The notes under the pieces were generated by a model that made no database searches, had not been told where the DNA came from, and saw only the letters and a list, made by a program, of their open reading frames with translations. Positions 28,163 to 36,144 of a stretch of 64,000 nucleotides of DNA are shown here, in pieces. Numbering within the stretch: the first letter of the stretch is position 1; the number at the start of each line of letters is the position of its first letter. Both the position numbers and the translations under genes were made by a program. This DNA comes from an uncultured Bacteroidia bacterium (GTDB lineage: Bacteria > Bacteroidota > Bacteroidia > Bacteroidales > UBA932): positions 62,001 to 126,000 of the forward strand of contig CADANY010000003.1 in the NCBI GenBank assembly GCA_902789395.1, written 5' to 3'.

Positions 28163-29014
28163 ATGGCAAAGAATAAAGAACAACTGAAGCAAATCGCGAC
28201 TCAGGTCCGGCGGGATATCGTCCGGATGGTCTCCGAAGCCGGTTGCGGCCACCCGGGTGGATCGATGTCGAGCACCGACATCCTGACCGAACTCTACTTC
28301 AATCAAATGAAGCACGATCCGGCGACATGGACCCGGGACGGCAAAGGTCAGGATATGTTCATCCTTTCCGCCGGACACCTGACTCCGGTCTACTATTCCA
28401 TCCTCGCCCGGACCGGCTATTTCCCGGTTTCGGAGCTCTCGACCTTCCGCCAGTTCGGTGCCCGTCTCCAGGGCCACCCTTCCGTCCAGAAGGGGCTCCC
28501 GGGAGTCTATCAGGCATCGGGATCCCTGGGACAGGGACTCTCTGTGGCCGCCGGTCTTGCCTTAGCCAAGAAGATGGACGGTGCCGATGAGCGGGTCTAT
28601 GTTCTCTGCGGAGACGGCGAAAGCGAGGAAGGACAGATCTGGGAGGCCGGCATGTTCGCCGTCCACTACGGACTGGACAACCTGATTGCCATGACCGACT
28701 GGAACGGCCAGCAGATCGACGGGACCGTCGCTTCCGTTGCCGGAGAGGGAGACCTCAAGGCAAAATGGGAGGCCTGGGACTGGAATGTGATTGTCGCCGA
28801 CGGCCACGATTTCGATGCGATCGCCGGGGCTTTCGCAGCCGCAAAGGCCAACAAAGGCAGCGGGAAACCGACCATGATCCTCTTTAAGACCGTAATGGGA
28901 GAGGGTGTCGATTTCATGGCCGGCACGTGCAAATGGCATGGAAAGGCACCGAACGCCGAGCAGTGTGCGGAAGCTCTTTCCCAGTTAGGTGAAACCCCGT
29001 TAGGAGATTATTGA
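28163..29014 (+). CDS. Transketolase, N-terminal subunit
   Basis: 283 aa. Thiamine diphosphate domain: SEAGCGHPGGSMSSTDILTE, LSAGHLTPVYYSILARTG, GSLGQGLSVAAGLALAKKMD and the cofactor-metal motif CGDGESEEGQIWEAGMFA followed by DWNGQQIDG. It pairs with the product of 29017-29970, which carries the pyrimidine-binding half; together they transfer two-carbon units in the pentose phosphate pathway. Split transketolases are common in anaerobes and archaea. Confidence 0.95.
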   Translation: MAKNKEQLKQIATQVRRDIVRMVSEAGCGHPGGSMSSTDILTELYFNQMKHDPATWTRDGKGQDMFILSAGHLTPVYYSILARTGYFPVSELSTFRQFGARLQGHPSVQKGLPGVYQASGSLGQGLSVAAGLALAKKMDGADERVYVLCGDGESEEGQIWEAGMFAVHYGLDNLIAMTDWNGQQIDGTVASVAGEGDLKAKWEAWDWNVIVADGHDFDAIAGAFAAAKANKGSGKPTMILFKTVMGEGVDFMAGTCKWHGKAPNAEQCAEALSQLGETPLGDY

Positions 29015-29016
29015 TT

Positions 29017-29970
29017 ATGAAGAAATATACTGATACAGGTAAGAAAGATACCCGCAGCGGCTTCGGCGCGGGTCTTCTCGAAGCAGGCAGAAAGGATCCG
29101 AGAGTCCTCGCACTGACCGCCGACCTCAAGGGGTCCCTCAAGATGGACGCCTTTGCGGCTGAATTCCCCGAGCGTTTCATCCAGTGCGGTATCGCGGAGG
29201 CCAATATGGTCGGAGCGGCTGCCGGTCTCGCCATTTCGGGCAAGATTCCTTTCATCGGTTCATTTGCCGAATTCGTTACCGGCCGCGTCTATGACCAAGT
29301 CCGCCAGGAGGTTGCTTACGGCAAAGCCAATGTTAAAATCGCCTCTTCCCATGCCGGCATTACCCTGGGCGAGGACGGAGCGACCCACCAGACGATGGAG
29401 GATGTCGCCCTGATGCGCGCCCTGCCGGGAATGGTCGTTATCAATCCTTGCGATTTCAACCAGACAAAGGCGGCGACCCTTGCCGCTGCCGCTTATGACG
29501 GTCCGGTCTATCTCCGGTTCGGCCGTCCGGGCGTCCCGAACTTTACGCCGGAAGACCAGGAATTCGTTATCGGAAAGGCCCTCGTAATGAACGAAGGATC
29601 CGATGTGACGATTCTTGCGACCGGCCATCTCGTCTGGGAATCCCTTCTCGCTGCCGAACAGCTTGAAGCGGAAGGCATCTCTGCCGAAGTAATCGATATC
29701 GCGACGATCAAGCCTCTCGACGAGGAGGCCATCCTCGCATCCATCGGCAAGACAGGTGCCGCCGTTATCGCGGAGGAGCACAATATGACGGGCGGCCTCG
29801 GCGAGGCTGTCGCCGGTCTTCTCGTCCGGAAAGCTCCGGCTCCGGCAGAATTCATCAATGGCGGTGACCGGTTTGGCCAGACTGGCACGCCTTCTGCATT
29901 GATGAAGGCATACGGCCTTGACGCTGAGCACATTGCAGAGGCGGCAAGAAAAGCCGTCGCCCGTAAATAA
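29017..29970 (+). CDS. Transketolase, C-terminal subunit
   Basis: 317 aa from the ATG at 29017, 2 nt after the N-terminal subunit stop; an in-frame TTG at 29011 overlaps that stop. Pyrimidine-binding domain: ERFIQCGIAEANMVGAAAG with the conserved Glu, FAEFVTGRVYDQVRQEVAY, then SHAGITLGEDGATHQTMEDV. The C-terminal domain begins near 195 with VTILATGHLVWESLLAAEQL. Its stop TAA overlaps the start of the sigma factor (TAATG). Confidence 0.95.
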   Translation: MKKYTDTGKKDTRSGFGAGLLEAGRKDPRVLALTADLKGSLKMDAFAAEFPERFIQCGIAEANMVGAAAGLAISGKIPFIGSFAEFVTGRVYDQVRQEVAYGKANVKIASSHAGITLGEDGATHQTMEDVALMRALPGMVVINPCDFNQTKAATLAAAAYDGPVYLRFGRPGVPNFTPEDQEFVIGKALVMNEGSDVTILATGHLVWESLLAAEQLEAEGISAEVIDIATIKPLDEEAILASIGKTGAAVIAEEHNMTGGLGEAVAGLLVRKAPAPAEFINGGDRFGQTGTPSALMKAYGLDAEHIAEAARKAVARK

Positions 29971-30485
29971 TGTCAGAAAGGGAACAGATATTCAACAAGA
30001 TTGTATCGACGTACAGCGAGCGGTTGTATTGGCATGTCCGCCGGTTCGTGCTCTCTCACGAGGATACTGACGACCTTCTGCAGGAAATATTTATCAAGAT
30101 ATGGGCTGCGCTTCCCTCTTTCCGGGGGGAATCGCAGCTTTTCACATGGGTCTACCGGATCGCGACGAACGAGACGCTCAACTTTCTCCGGAAACAGAAA
30201 GTCCGGGCCGCCCTGCGGTTCCAGAGCATCGATGCCGAACTGGAAAACCGGATCGACTCGGACCCCTATTTTGCCGGCACCCAAGCCGAACGGGAACTCT
30301 CGAAAGCGGTGGCCCGGCTCCCGGAGAAACAGCGCCAGGTCTTCATCATGCGATACTATGATGACCTTTCCTACGAAGAAATTTCCTCCATTACCGGGAC
30401 ATCGGTCGGATCACTGAAAGCTTCCTATCACTTCGCTTCCGAAAAAATCCGAGAAACTCTCAAAGATATTTTTATTCCCGATTAA
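29970..30485 (+). CDS. ECF-type RNA polymerase sigma factor
   Basis: 171 aa. Region 2 (about 10-80): SYTERLY-like SERLYWHVRRFV, EDTDDLLQEIFIKIW, FTWVYRIATNETLNFLRKQK. Region 4 (about 110-165): LPEKQRQVFIMRYYDDLSYE, EISSITGTSVGSLKASYHF. Regions 1 and 3 are absent, as in ECF factors. The ATG shares a base with the transketolase stop, so it is translated with it. The downstream genes encode a short single-span protein and a secreted Spy-like protein, a pattern suggesting an envelope-stress circuit. Confidence 0.93.
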   Translation: MSEREQIFNKIVSTYSERLYWHVRRFVLSHEDTDDLLQEIFIKIWAALPSFRGESQLFTWVYRIATNETLNFLRKQKVRAALRFQSIDAELENRIDSDPYFAGTQAERELSKAVARLPEKQRQVFIMRYYDDLSYEEISSITGTSVGSLKASYHFASEKIRETLKDIFIPD

Positions 30486-30517
30486 ACTTATCCCATCTTT
30501 TGTTGTCAAAGAAAGCG

Positions 30518-30904
30518 ATGACCAGAAAGAACGACATACTCGTGCCCGAAGGCTATTTCGAGAACCTGCAGGAAAGGCTCTCCTCCATCGGACGCACCGA
30601 GACCTCACCGGCAGAGATGAAGGTAGTCCGCCGGATTATGCCGTACATCGCCGTGGCAGCCAGTATGCTGATTGCGGTGACCGTCGGAAACTGGATCCTC
30701 TCACGCACTGCTGTTCGCGACATGCAGGGCGACTATGAAAGCATGCTCATAGCAGAGGCCAGTCCGCTGTACGGTCCGGACGGCTCCTCTTTCCTCGATG
30801 ATGAATTGGAGGATATAACAAATGAGGACATCGTCAATTATCTGATCTCATCCGGAGTTTCATTAGAACAAATCAATGCAGTCCGTTATGAAGAAATTTA
30901 CTAA
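30518..30904 (+). CDS. Small single-span membrane protein, possible anti-sigma factor
   Basis: 128 aa from the ATG at 30518; in-frame TTG codons from 30500 are less likely. A charged cytoplasmic N-terminus of about 45 residues (NDILVPEGYFENLQERL) precedes one membrane helix (IAVAASMLIAVTVGNWIL) and an acidic C-terminus with FLDDELEDITNEDIVNYLI. No zinc-finger anti-sigma motif is visible. Its position directly after an ECF sigma gene and its topology suggest a regulator of that factor; this is inference. It overlaps the next gene by 17 nt. Confidence 0.55.
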   Translation: MTRKNDILVPEGYFENLQERLSSIGRTETSPAEMKVVRRIMPYIAVAASMLIAVTVGNWILSRTAVRDMQGDYESMLIAEASPLYGPDGSSFLDDELEDITNEDIVNYLISSGVSLEQINAVRYEEIY

Positions 30905-31496
30905 ATACGTTTTATGCTCCCTTCTCGCGGTCATGACCGCAGTCGGGGTCTTCGCCCAGGAAAATTCTTCCCGCCAGCAGGGCGACAGAAAATCAAAAGA
31001 GGAATGGAAAGAGAAATTCCAGAACGAAAAGATTGCTTTCCTTACCTCTGAAATCGATCTTACCGTTGATGAGGCCAAGGTTTTCTGGCCGGTCTACAAT
31101 GAGGTCCAGAAGAGCAAACGCGACGCTTTCAAAGATGTTGCCGCAGCTTTCGAAGCCCTTAAAGAGGCTATCTCCGAAGGCAAGACCGGCAAGGAAATAG
31201 ACGTTCTCCTCAATGCCTATCTCGATGCAAAGGAAGACAGCGAGGCCATTGACCGCCAAAGCATCGATAAGTACAAAAAGATCATCCCGGAAGAGAAGAT
31301 CGCCAAATTGATCCTCGGAGAAGAGAAATTCCGTCACCAGCAAATCAAAAGGCTGAACCGGAACCAGGGCAGCCCGCAGGGGCAGCCGAGAGGCGAGTTC
31401 GGCGGAGAGCGCAACGGCCGGGGCGGGAACCGCAGCGGCAACCGGGGCGGCAACCGGGGCGGCGGATGGCAGCAAATGAATATGGAAGAAGATTAA
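30888..31496 (+). CDS. Secreted Spy/CpxP-like protein with Gly/Arg-rich tail
   Basis: 202 aa from the ATG at 30888, giving a clean signal peptide (KYVLCSLLAVMTAVGVFAQ); an ATG at 30876 is also in frame. Residues about 30-150 are helical and charged, with AFLTSEIDLTVDEAKVFWPV and YNEVQKSKR, resembling periplasmic Spy/CpxP-type stress proteins of Bacteroidota. The last 45 residues are rich in Gly, Arg and Asn (GGNRSGNRGGNRGGGWQQ). It is probably the output of, or a sensor for, the neighbouring sigma factor. Confidence 0.55.
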   Translation: MKKFTKYVLCSLLAVMTAVGVFAQENSSRQQGDRKSKEEWKEKFQNEKIAFLTSEIDLTVDEAKVFWPVYNEVQKSKRDAFKDVAAAFEALKEAISEGKTGKEIDVLLNAYLDAKEDSEAIDRQSIDKYKKIIPEEKIAKLILGEEKFRHQQIKRLNRNQGSPQGQPRGEFGGERNGRGGNRSGNRGGNRGGGWQQMNMEED

Positions 31497-31539
31497 TGCA
31501 TCTCTGCACTGTTAATAAAAACGACTTAACATTTGAATG

Positions 31540-31575
31540 GAGGGGGCAGCCAGACGCTGCGCCCTCTTTCTTTAT
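31540..31575 (+). terminator. Terminator after the sigma-factor operon
   Basis: GAGGGGGCAGC and GCTGCGCCCTC form an 11-bp stem with one mismatch and a 5-nt loop, followed by TTTCTTT. It lies between two convergent genes and could also serve the minus-strand gene ending at 31596. Confidence 0.75.
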
Positions 31576-31595
31576 CCAAATGTCGGGAAGCCGGA

Positions 31596-32348
31596 TTATT
31601 TCCGGGCGCGGGAGACGAATTCCCGGAAAAGAGCCGTCCACTCGGGCTCGTCCTCGAACATCTTCTCCGGATGGAACTGGACGGCCAGGACCTGATCGTT
31701 CTCAAAGCCCTCTACGACTCCGTCATCCGCACGGGCGATAATCCGCACTCCCTCACCGGGGCGCTTGACGGCCTGGTGGTGGAAAGAATTGACATCCAAG
31801 CTGTCCTCCCCGAAAAGACGATAGAGCGTACTGCCTTTTTCGACGGCAATCCGGTGGCGGGCTCCGCCGCTATGGACAAGGCTGTCGGGGACCTGGGTCG
31901 GGATATCCTGGATCAGCGAGCCTCCGAGGGCGACATTCATCAATTGCTCCCCCCGGCAGATTGCAAGGATCGGTTTCCCCGAAGCGAGGGCCGCGCGGGC
32001 AAGAAGCAGGTCGCTCCGGTCCCGGACCGAATCGATACTGACGGTCTCGTTCCATATTTCCTCTCCATACAGGGCAGGATCGAAATCCGGTCCGCCGGAA
32101 AACATAATTCCGTCGACCCGGTCGATGAGTGCCTTGGCCGTCGCCTCATCCGAAACGGTCGGGAAAATCACCGGCAGACCGCCCCCGGACAGGACGGCAT
32201 TGGAATAAGTCGCACTCAAACGGTCCATGCCGGAATCTGTCCGGCCGCATGAGATGCCGATCAGAGGGGCGGAAACGTGCGACGCGCAACCGGCAAGAAG
32301 GGCCGCAGAAAGGAGAAGCGTGAGGGGGGTTTTCATGGCAGCAAACAT
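31596..32348 (-). CDS. Class I glutamine amidotransferase-like lipoprotein (peptidase C26 / PuuD-like)
   Basis: 250 aa from the ATG at 32348, preceded by AGGGAG; the ATG at 32336 (MKTPLTLLL) is an alternative. Lipobox LLAGC with Cys21. Catalytic nucleophile Cys131 in [19 protein letters not shown], His226 and Glu228 in QFHPEKMFE. This matches gamma-glutamyl-GABA hydrolase family enzymes, which are usually cytosolic; an exported, lipid-anchored form is unusual and points to cleavage of gamma-glutamyl compounds, possibly peptidoglycan-derived, in the periplasm. Substrate not known. Confidence 0.82.
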   Translation of the reverse strand: MFAAMKTPLTLLLSAALLAGCASHVSAPLIGISCGRTDSGMDRLSATYSNAVLSGGGLPVIFPTVSDEATAKALIDRVDGIMFSGGPDFDPALYGEEIWNETVSIDSVRDRSDLLLARAALASGKPILAICRGEQLMNVALGGSLIQDIPTQVPDSLVHSGGARHRIAVEKGSTLYRLFGEDSLDVNSFHHQAVKRPGEGVRIIARADDGVVEGFENDQVLAVQFHPEKMFEDEPEWTALFREFVSRARK

Positions 32349-32386
32349 TAACTCCCTCAAAAATACGAAAAATACGGGAATTTCGC

Positions 32387-32394
32387 TATTTTTG
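32387..32394 (+). promoter_or_regulatory. -7 element of lolD, nearly on the start codon
   Basis: TATTTTTG ends 4 nt before the ATG at 32399, so transcription would begin at or next to the start codon. A -33 TTTG is not seen. Confidence 0.4.
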
Positions 32395-32398
32395 CAGT

Positions 32399-33058
32399 AT
32401 GATGATCATTCAGGCAACAGGTATAGAAAAAAGTTTCGGCAGCCTTAAGGTTCTCAAAGGTGTCGATTTCGAAGTCTCGGCCGGCGAGGTCGTATCGATC
32501 ATGGGCGCTTCCGGTGCCGGAAAATCGACTCTTCTCCAAGTACTCGGAACGCTGATGACCCCGGATAACGGCACCCTTCTGATCGACGGGACCGACCCGC
32601 TGCGCCTGTCCAGCCGCGAGATGGCGGCTTTCCGGAACCGCAAGATCGGGTTTGTTTTCCAGGCCCATCACCTGCTCCCGGAATTTACGGCCCTCGAGAA
32701 TGTCATGATTCCCGCACTGATCGGAGGACGGCCGGAGAAAGAAGCCAAAGCCTCTGCTATGGAACTGCTCTCCGTTGTCGGGCTTTCCGAGCGCACCACC
32801 CACAAGCCTTCCGAACTTTCCGGCGGCGAGCAGCAGCGGGTCGCCATCGCCCGGGCCCTGGTCAACCGGCCTGCGATTCTCTTTGCCGACGAACCTTCCG
32901 GCAACCTGGACAGCCGGACCAAAACGGAAATCCACCGCCTCTTCTTCGACCTGAGAGACCGTTTCGGCCAGACGATCGTGATCGTGACCCACGATCCCGA
33001 ACTCGCCGCCCTCTGCGACAGGACCTGTGTGATGAAGGATGGAAGTTTTTCACTTTAA
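32399..33058 (+). CDS. lolD: ABC transporter ATP-binding protein, LolD-like
   Basis: 219 aa. Walker A GASGAGKS at 36-43, Q-loop at FQAHH, signature LSGGE at 140-144, Walker B ILFADE at 160-165, D-loop SGNLD, and a VTHD switch. The short length and [17 protein letters not shown] with PSGNLD fit the LolD/MacB subgroup that drives release of lipoproteins to the outer membrane; the membrane partner LolC/E is not next to it. It starts with two consecutive ATGs. The 3' end overlaps trmN6 by 20 nt. Confidence 0.88.
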   Translation: MMIIQATGIEKSFGSLKVLKGVDFEVSAGEVVSIMGASGAGKSTLLQVLGTLMTPDNGTLLIDGTDPLRLSSREMAAFRNRKIGFVFQAHHLLPEFTALENVMIPALIGGRPEKEAKASAMELLSVVGLSERTTHKPSELSGGEQQRVAIARALVNRPAILFADEPSGNLDSRTKTEIHRLFFDLRDRFGQTIVIVTHDPELAALCDRTCVMKDGSFSL

Positions 33059-33767
33059 GCAATTTGACGTCATCAATGAACGTTCATCCATGAAGGTGAA
33101 CACGGACGGCGTACTCCTCGGAGCCGCCGCAACGCTCCCTCCCGGCTTCCGTTCCGTCCTCGATGCCGGAACGGGGACGGGAACAATCGCCTTGATTCTC
33201 GCCCAACGGCTGGAGGATGCCCCCGACGCGGGCATCCTCGGGATCGATATAGACCTTGCCTCCGCGGAAGAAGCGGCGCAGAATTTCGGACGTTCGCCAT
33301 GGGCAGGCAGGCTGGAAGCCCGTCATCTCTCCCTCAGCGCGCTGGACAATGAATCAGGACAATACGATCTGATCGTTTCGAATCCTCCCTATTTCGATGC
33401 CTCTCTCCCCAATCCGGAGGAACGGAAGAAAACATCCCGGCATACCTCGGAAGATGGAGAGGAACTCTCCTACAGGACGCTGATCCGTTTTGCCGCCGGT
33501 CATCTCTCCTCCGAAGGACGCCTGTCCATGATCCTGCCCTCCTCTGTGGAGACGGCCCTTCTCCGGTACGCCGCCGGTTTCGGCCTGTACCCCGGACGCC
33601 TCCTGCGGATCCGGACCGTCGAAAGGAAAATGCCGCTCAGGCTCATCGCAGAATTCACAAAAGAACGTACTCCCCTGCAGGAAGAAACCCTTGTCCTCCG
33701 CAATGAGAACGGATATACGGAGGAATACACCACCCTTACCGGGCCTTTCTACATCTCGCTGAAATAG
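33039..33767 (+). CDS. trmN6: tRNA1(Val) (adenine-37 N6)-methyltransferase
   Basis: 242 aa. The N-terminal [20 protein letters not shown] and LLGAA motif, SAM motif [16 protein letters not shown] (40-55) and the N6-adenine methyltransferase motif SNPPYFD (114-120) fit TrmN6/YfiC. It overlaps lolD by 20 nt and ends 32 nt before the convergent apt. Confidence 0.9.
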   Translation: MEVFHFKQFDVINERSSMKVNTDGVLLGAAATLPPGFRSVLDAGTGTGTIALILAQRLEDAPDAGILGIDIDLASAEEAAQNFGRSPWAGRLEARHLSLSALDNESGQYDLIVSNPPYFDASLPNPEERKKTSRHTSEDGEELSYRTLIRFAAGHLSSEGRLSMILPSSVETALLRYAAGFGLYPGRLLRIRTVERKMPLRLIAEFTKERTPLQEETLVLRNENGYTEEYTTLTGPFYISLK

Positions 33768-33799
33768 CCCGGAATCCTTATAGAAAAAAAGAGGAGGCT

Positions 33800-34375
33800 T
33801 TAGTCCGTACCCTGCAGATGGATCAGGGACTTGACCGGAGCGATATCCTTCAGGATTTCGGCTCCCTTCAGATCGTCGAGCTCGACCATGAAGACGAAAT
33901 CCGTCACCTTGACCTTATACTCCTTCCCATCTTTTTCTACGGTCAGTGCATTCAGCGCCTTGGCAACGCCACAGGCCGTTCCGCCTGTCGCAAGGATATC
34001 ATCGAAGATCGTCAGATTGAAGGTATCTCCTTCCGGGATGCCGGCCGCGATATCAGACTTGCGGAAGAATACCTCGTCCTTGCCGTACTCCTTGACAATA
34101 TCGACCTGTATCAGATCGCCCTCCGCATAAGGAATCTTTCCTTTCTTTCTGAGTGTCAGGATATTCCGGACATTGTCGCAGATCGTCAGCATAGGAGTGG
34201 CGAAGAGGAATCCGCGGGCCTCCGGAGCGACGAGGTTCGGAGAAACGACCATCTTGCCGAGATCTTTGATGATAGAAATAAAGAGTTCCTTGTCCTGCAT
34301 GAAGGGAAGGACATCAACGAAATTGACTCCCTTTATCGGGAAGTCCGGATAGAATTTAAGATAATCCTGATACAT
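33800..34375 (-). CDS. apt: Adenine phosphoribosyltransferase
   Basis: 191 aa from the ATG at 34375 (MYQDYLKFYPDFPIKG); a TTG at 34396 in frame is unlikely because the promoter element sits there. The PRPP motif LTIFDDILATGGTA covers 121-134 and the purine pocket includes VAPEARGFLFATPML. It converts adenine and PRPP to AMP. A -7 element TAAATTTG lies at 34394-34401. Confidence 0.92.
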   Translation of the reverse strand: MYQDYLKFYPDFPIKGVNFVDVLPFMQDKELFISIIKDLGKMVVSPNLVAPEARGFLFATPMLTICDNVRNILTLRKKGKIPYAEGDLIQVDIVKEYGKDEVFFRKSDIAAGIPEGDTFNLTIFDDILATGGTACGVAKALNALTVEKDGKEYKVKVTDFVFMVELDDLKGAEILKDIAPVKSLIHLQGTD

Positions 34376-34393
34376 AATCCAATGATTAGGAAA

Positions 34394-34432
34394 CAAATTT
34401 AGCGGTTTTTTTCGAGATTTCCCGTATATTTG
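34394..34432. promoter_or_regulatory. Divergent -7 elements for apt (-) and the sulfatase pair (+)
   Basis: On the minus strand TAAATTTG (34394-34401) precedes the apt ATG by 18 nt. On the plus strand TATATTTG (34425-34432) precedes the first sulfatase ATG at 34453 by 20 nt. Both match TAnnTTTG; leaders would be about 12-14 nt. Confidence 0.45.
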
Positions 34433-34452
34433 AGAGGAATATCATCTAAACC

Positions 34453-36144
34453 ATGAAGACTCGGAAATACACTGCTGCGGGCCTCGCCCTCCTGGCCCCC
34501 GCTCTTGCCGCTTCCGCCAGGCAAAAGCCCAACATCGTCTTTTTTCTCGTCGATGACTATGGATGGCCCGAAAGCTCAGTCGCTTACGGAGAAGAAGTAT
34601 ATCCCCGGAATCTCCAGTTCCACACCCCGAATATGGAGCGGCTTGCCGAAAAAGGAGTCATTCTGACGCAGGCCTACGCCTGTCCGGTATCGACCCCGAC
34701 CCGGACCAGTCTCATGTCCGGCATGAATGCAGCCCACAGCCACATCACCAACTGGACCTCCATGGCCAGGGATGAACCCTCCGACGCTGTCGGAGGCAAA
34801 AACGGCGCAGCGATCTATGAAGAACTCGACACGGATATCTTCCGGCGGCCCGAATGGAATATCAACGGCCTCTGCCCGGATGGGGTCAGCGCCCCTGCCG
34901 ACGTCCAGATCGCAACCCCTGTCGTCCGTCTCCTGAGGGATGCCGGTTATTATACGATCCATGTAGGCAAGGCCCACTGGGCCTCCGCCGGTACGCCCGG
35001 CTCATCCCCCTATAACATGGGCTTTACCGTCAACATCGCCGGAACCAACGCCGGACTGCCCAAGAGCTACCTCGGGACGGATAACTTCGGGAACACCCCG
35101 GAATTATGGAACATGTCCGCCGTACAGAACATGACTGAATACTACGGAGATGAGATCTTCCTGACCGAAGCCCTGACCCGGGAAGCGCTCAAGACCCTCG
35201 AATACCCGATCGAACACAAACAGCCCTTCTACCTCTATCTGGCCCACTATGCCACCCACACCCCGATCCAGAAAGACGACCGCTTCTTCCGGGAATACAA
35301 GGAAATGGGCCTGGACAACGGACAGTCTAAATTCTCGTCCATGGTCGCGGGCGTCGACAAGAGTCTCGGGGATCTGATGGATTATCTGGAAAAGAAGGGA
35401 ATCGCAGACAATACGATTATTATTTTCATGGCCGACAACGGCGGAAATGCGGATGTCAAGTCCAAGGGCGGCGTTCCCCATACCCAGTGCGCCCCGCTCC
35501 GCGAGGGGAAGGGCTCCTGCTATCAAGGAGGTATCCGCGTTCCGATGATGGTCTATATCCCCGGAAAAACGGCGGCGGGGACCCGGATCAATACCCCGGT
35601 CGTGCCGGAAGACCTGTTCCCGACCCTTCTCGAACTCGGCGGTGTCCGATCCTATCAGATTGTCCAGCCCGTTGACGGTAAGAGCCTTGTCCCGCTGCTG
35701 ACCAAAGGATCCCGCCTGGCGGCAAAGGCTGCAAAGAAGGGAGAAATCACGGATCAAAAGTCCGCCAATGCCTTTGTCATTCCGGAGACCGTCTCCGGCA
35801 TCGACCCGGAGCGTCCGATCTTTTTCCACTATCCGCACCAGTGGAAAGTCGACTATAAGCCGGAAGTCGATTTCCTTTCAACCGTTATCGTCGGAGACTG
35901 GAAACTGGTCTATGTCATGATGAATACCGTCCCCGGCCAGCGTGTCGCAGACGGTGTTCCCCTCGAACTCTACAATATCCGGGAGGATATCGGGGAGAAG
36001 CACAATGTCGCGGCGCAGCATCCCGAGATCGTCGCCCGCCTCGCCAAAGTGCTCGGAGATCGTTTACGCTCATGGAATGCGTCCATGCCGATTGTCCGCG
36101 CAACCGGGAAACCGGTTCCATGGCCCGATGAGATTGTATTATGA
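34453..36144 (+). CDS. Secreted sulfatase, serine type (first of tandem pair)
   Basis: 563 aa. Signal peptide about 1-22. Alkaline-phosphatase-like fold: PNIVFFLVDDYGW with metal-binding Asp-Asp, and the formylglycine motif STPTR at Ser80-Arg84 followed by TSLMSG. The modified residue would be Ser, matured by anSME in anaerobes; a Cys two residues upstream of it is outside the C/SxPxR register. Later metal ligands lie in IIIFMADNGGN. Sulfatases of this kind remove sulfate from host or algal glycans. Its stop overlaps the next start (ATGA). The last 57 codons are almost identical in DNA to those of the paralogue. Confidence 0.9.
   Translation: MKTRKYTAAGLALLAPALAASARQKPNIVFFLVDDYGWPESSVAYGEEVYPRNLQFHTPNMERLAEKGVILTQAYACPVSTPTRTSLMSGMNAAHSHITNWTSMARDEPSDAVGGKNGAAIYEELDTDIFRRPEWNINGLCPDGVSAPADVQIATPVVRLLRDAGYYTIHVGKAHWASAGTPGSSPYNMGFTVNIAGTNAGLPKSYLGTDNFGNTPELWNMSAVQNMTEYYGDEIFLTEALTREALKTLEYPIEHKQPFYLYLAHYATHTPIQKDDRFFREYKEMGLDNGQSKFSSMVAGVDKSLGDLMDYLEKKGIADNTIIIFMADNGGNADVKSKGGVPHTQCAPLREGKGSCYQGGIRVPMMVYIPGKTAAGTRINTPVVPEDLFPTLLELGGVRSYQIVQPVDGKSLVPLLTKGSRLAAKAAKKGEITDQKSANAFVIPETVSGIDPERPIFFHYPHQWKVDYKPEVDFLSTVIVGDWKLVYVMMNTVPGQRVADGVPLELYNIREDIGEKHNVAAQHPEIVARLAKVLGDRLRSWNASMPIVRATGKPVPWPDEIVL
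35965..36134 (+). repeat. 170-nt near-identical segment, copy 1 (sulfatase 3' end)
   Basis: This segment and 37635-37804 differ at only four positions by my count, while the rest of the two genes is clearly diverged. Both encode the C-terminus from ELYNIREDIGEK to the PWPDEI ending. This fits recent gene conversion or unequal exchange between the tandem copies. Confidence 0.9.
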
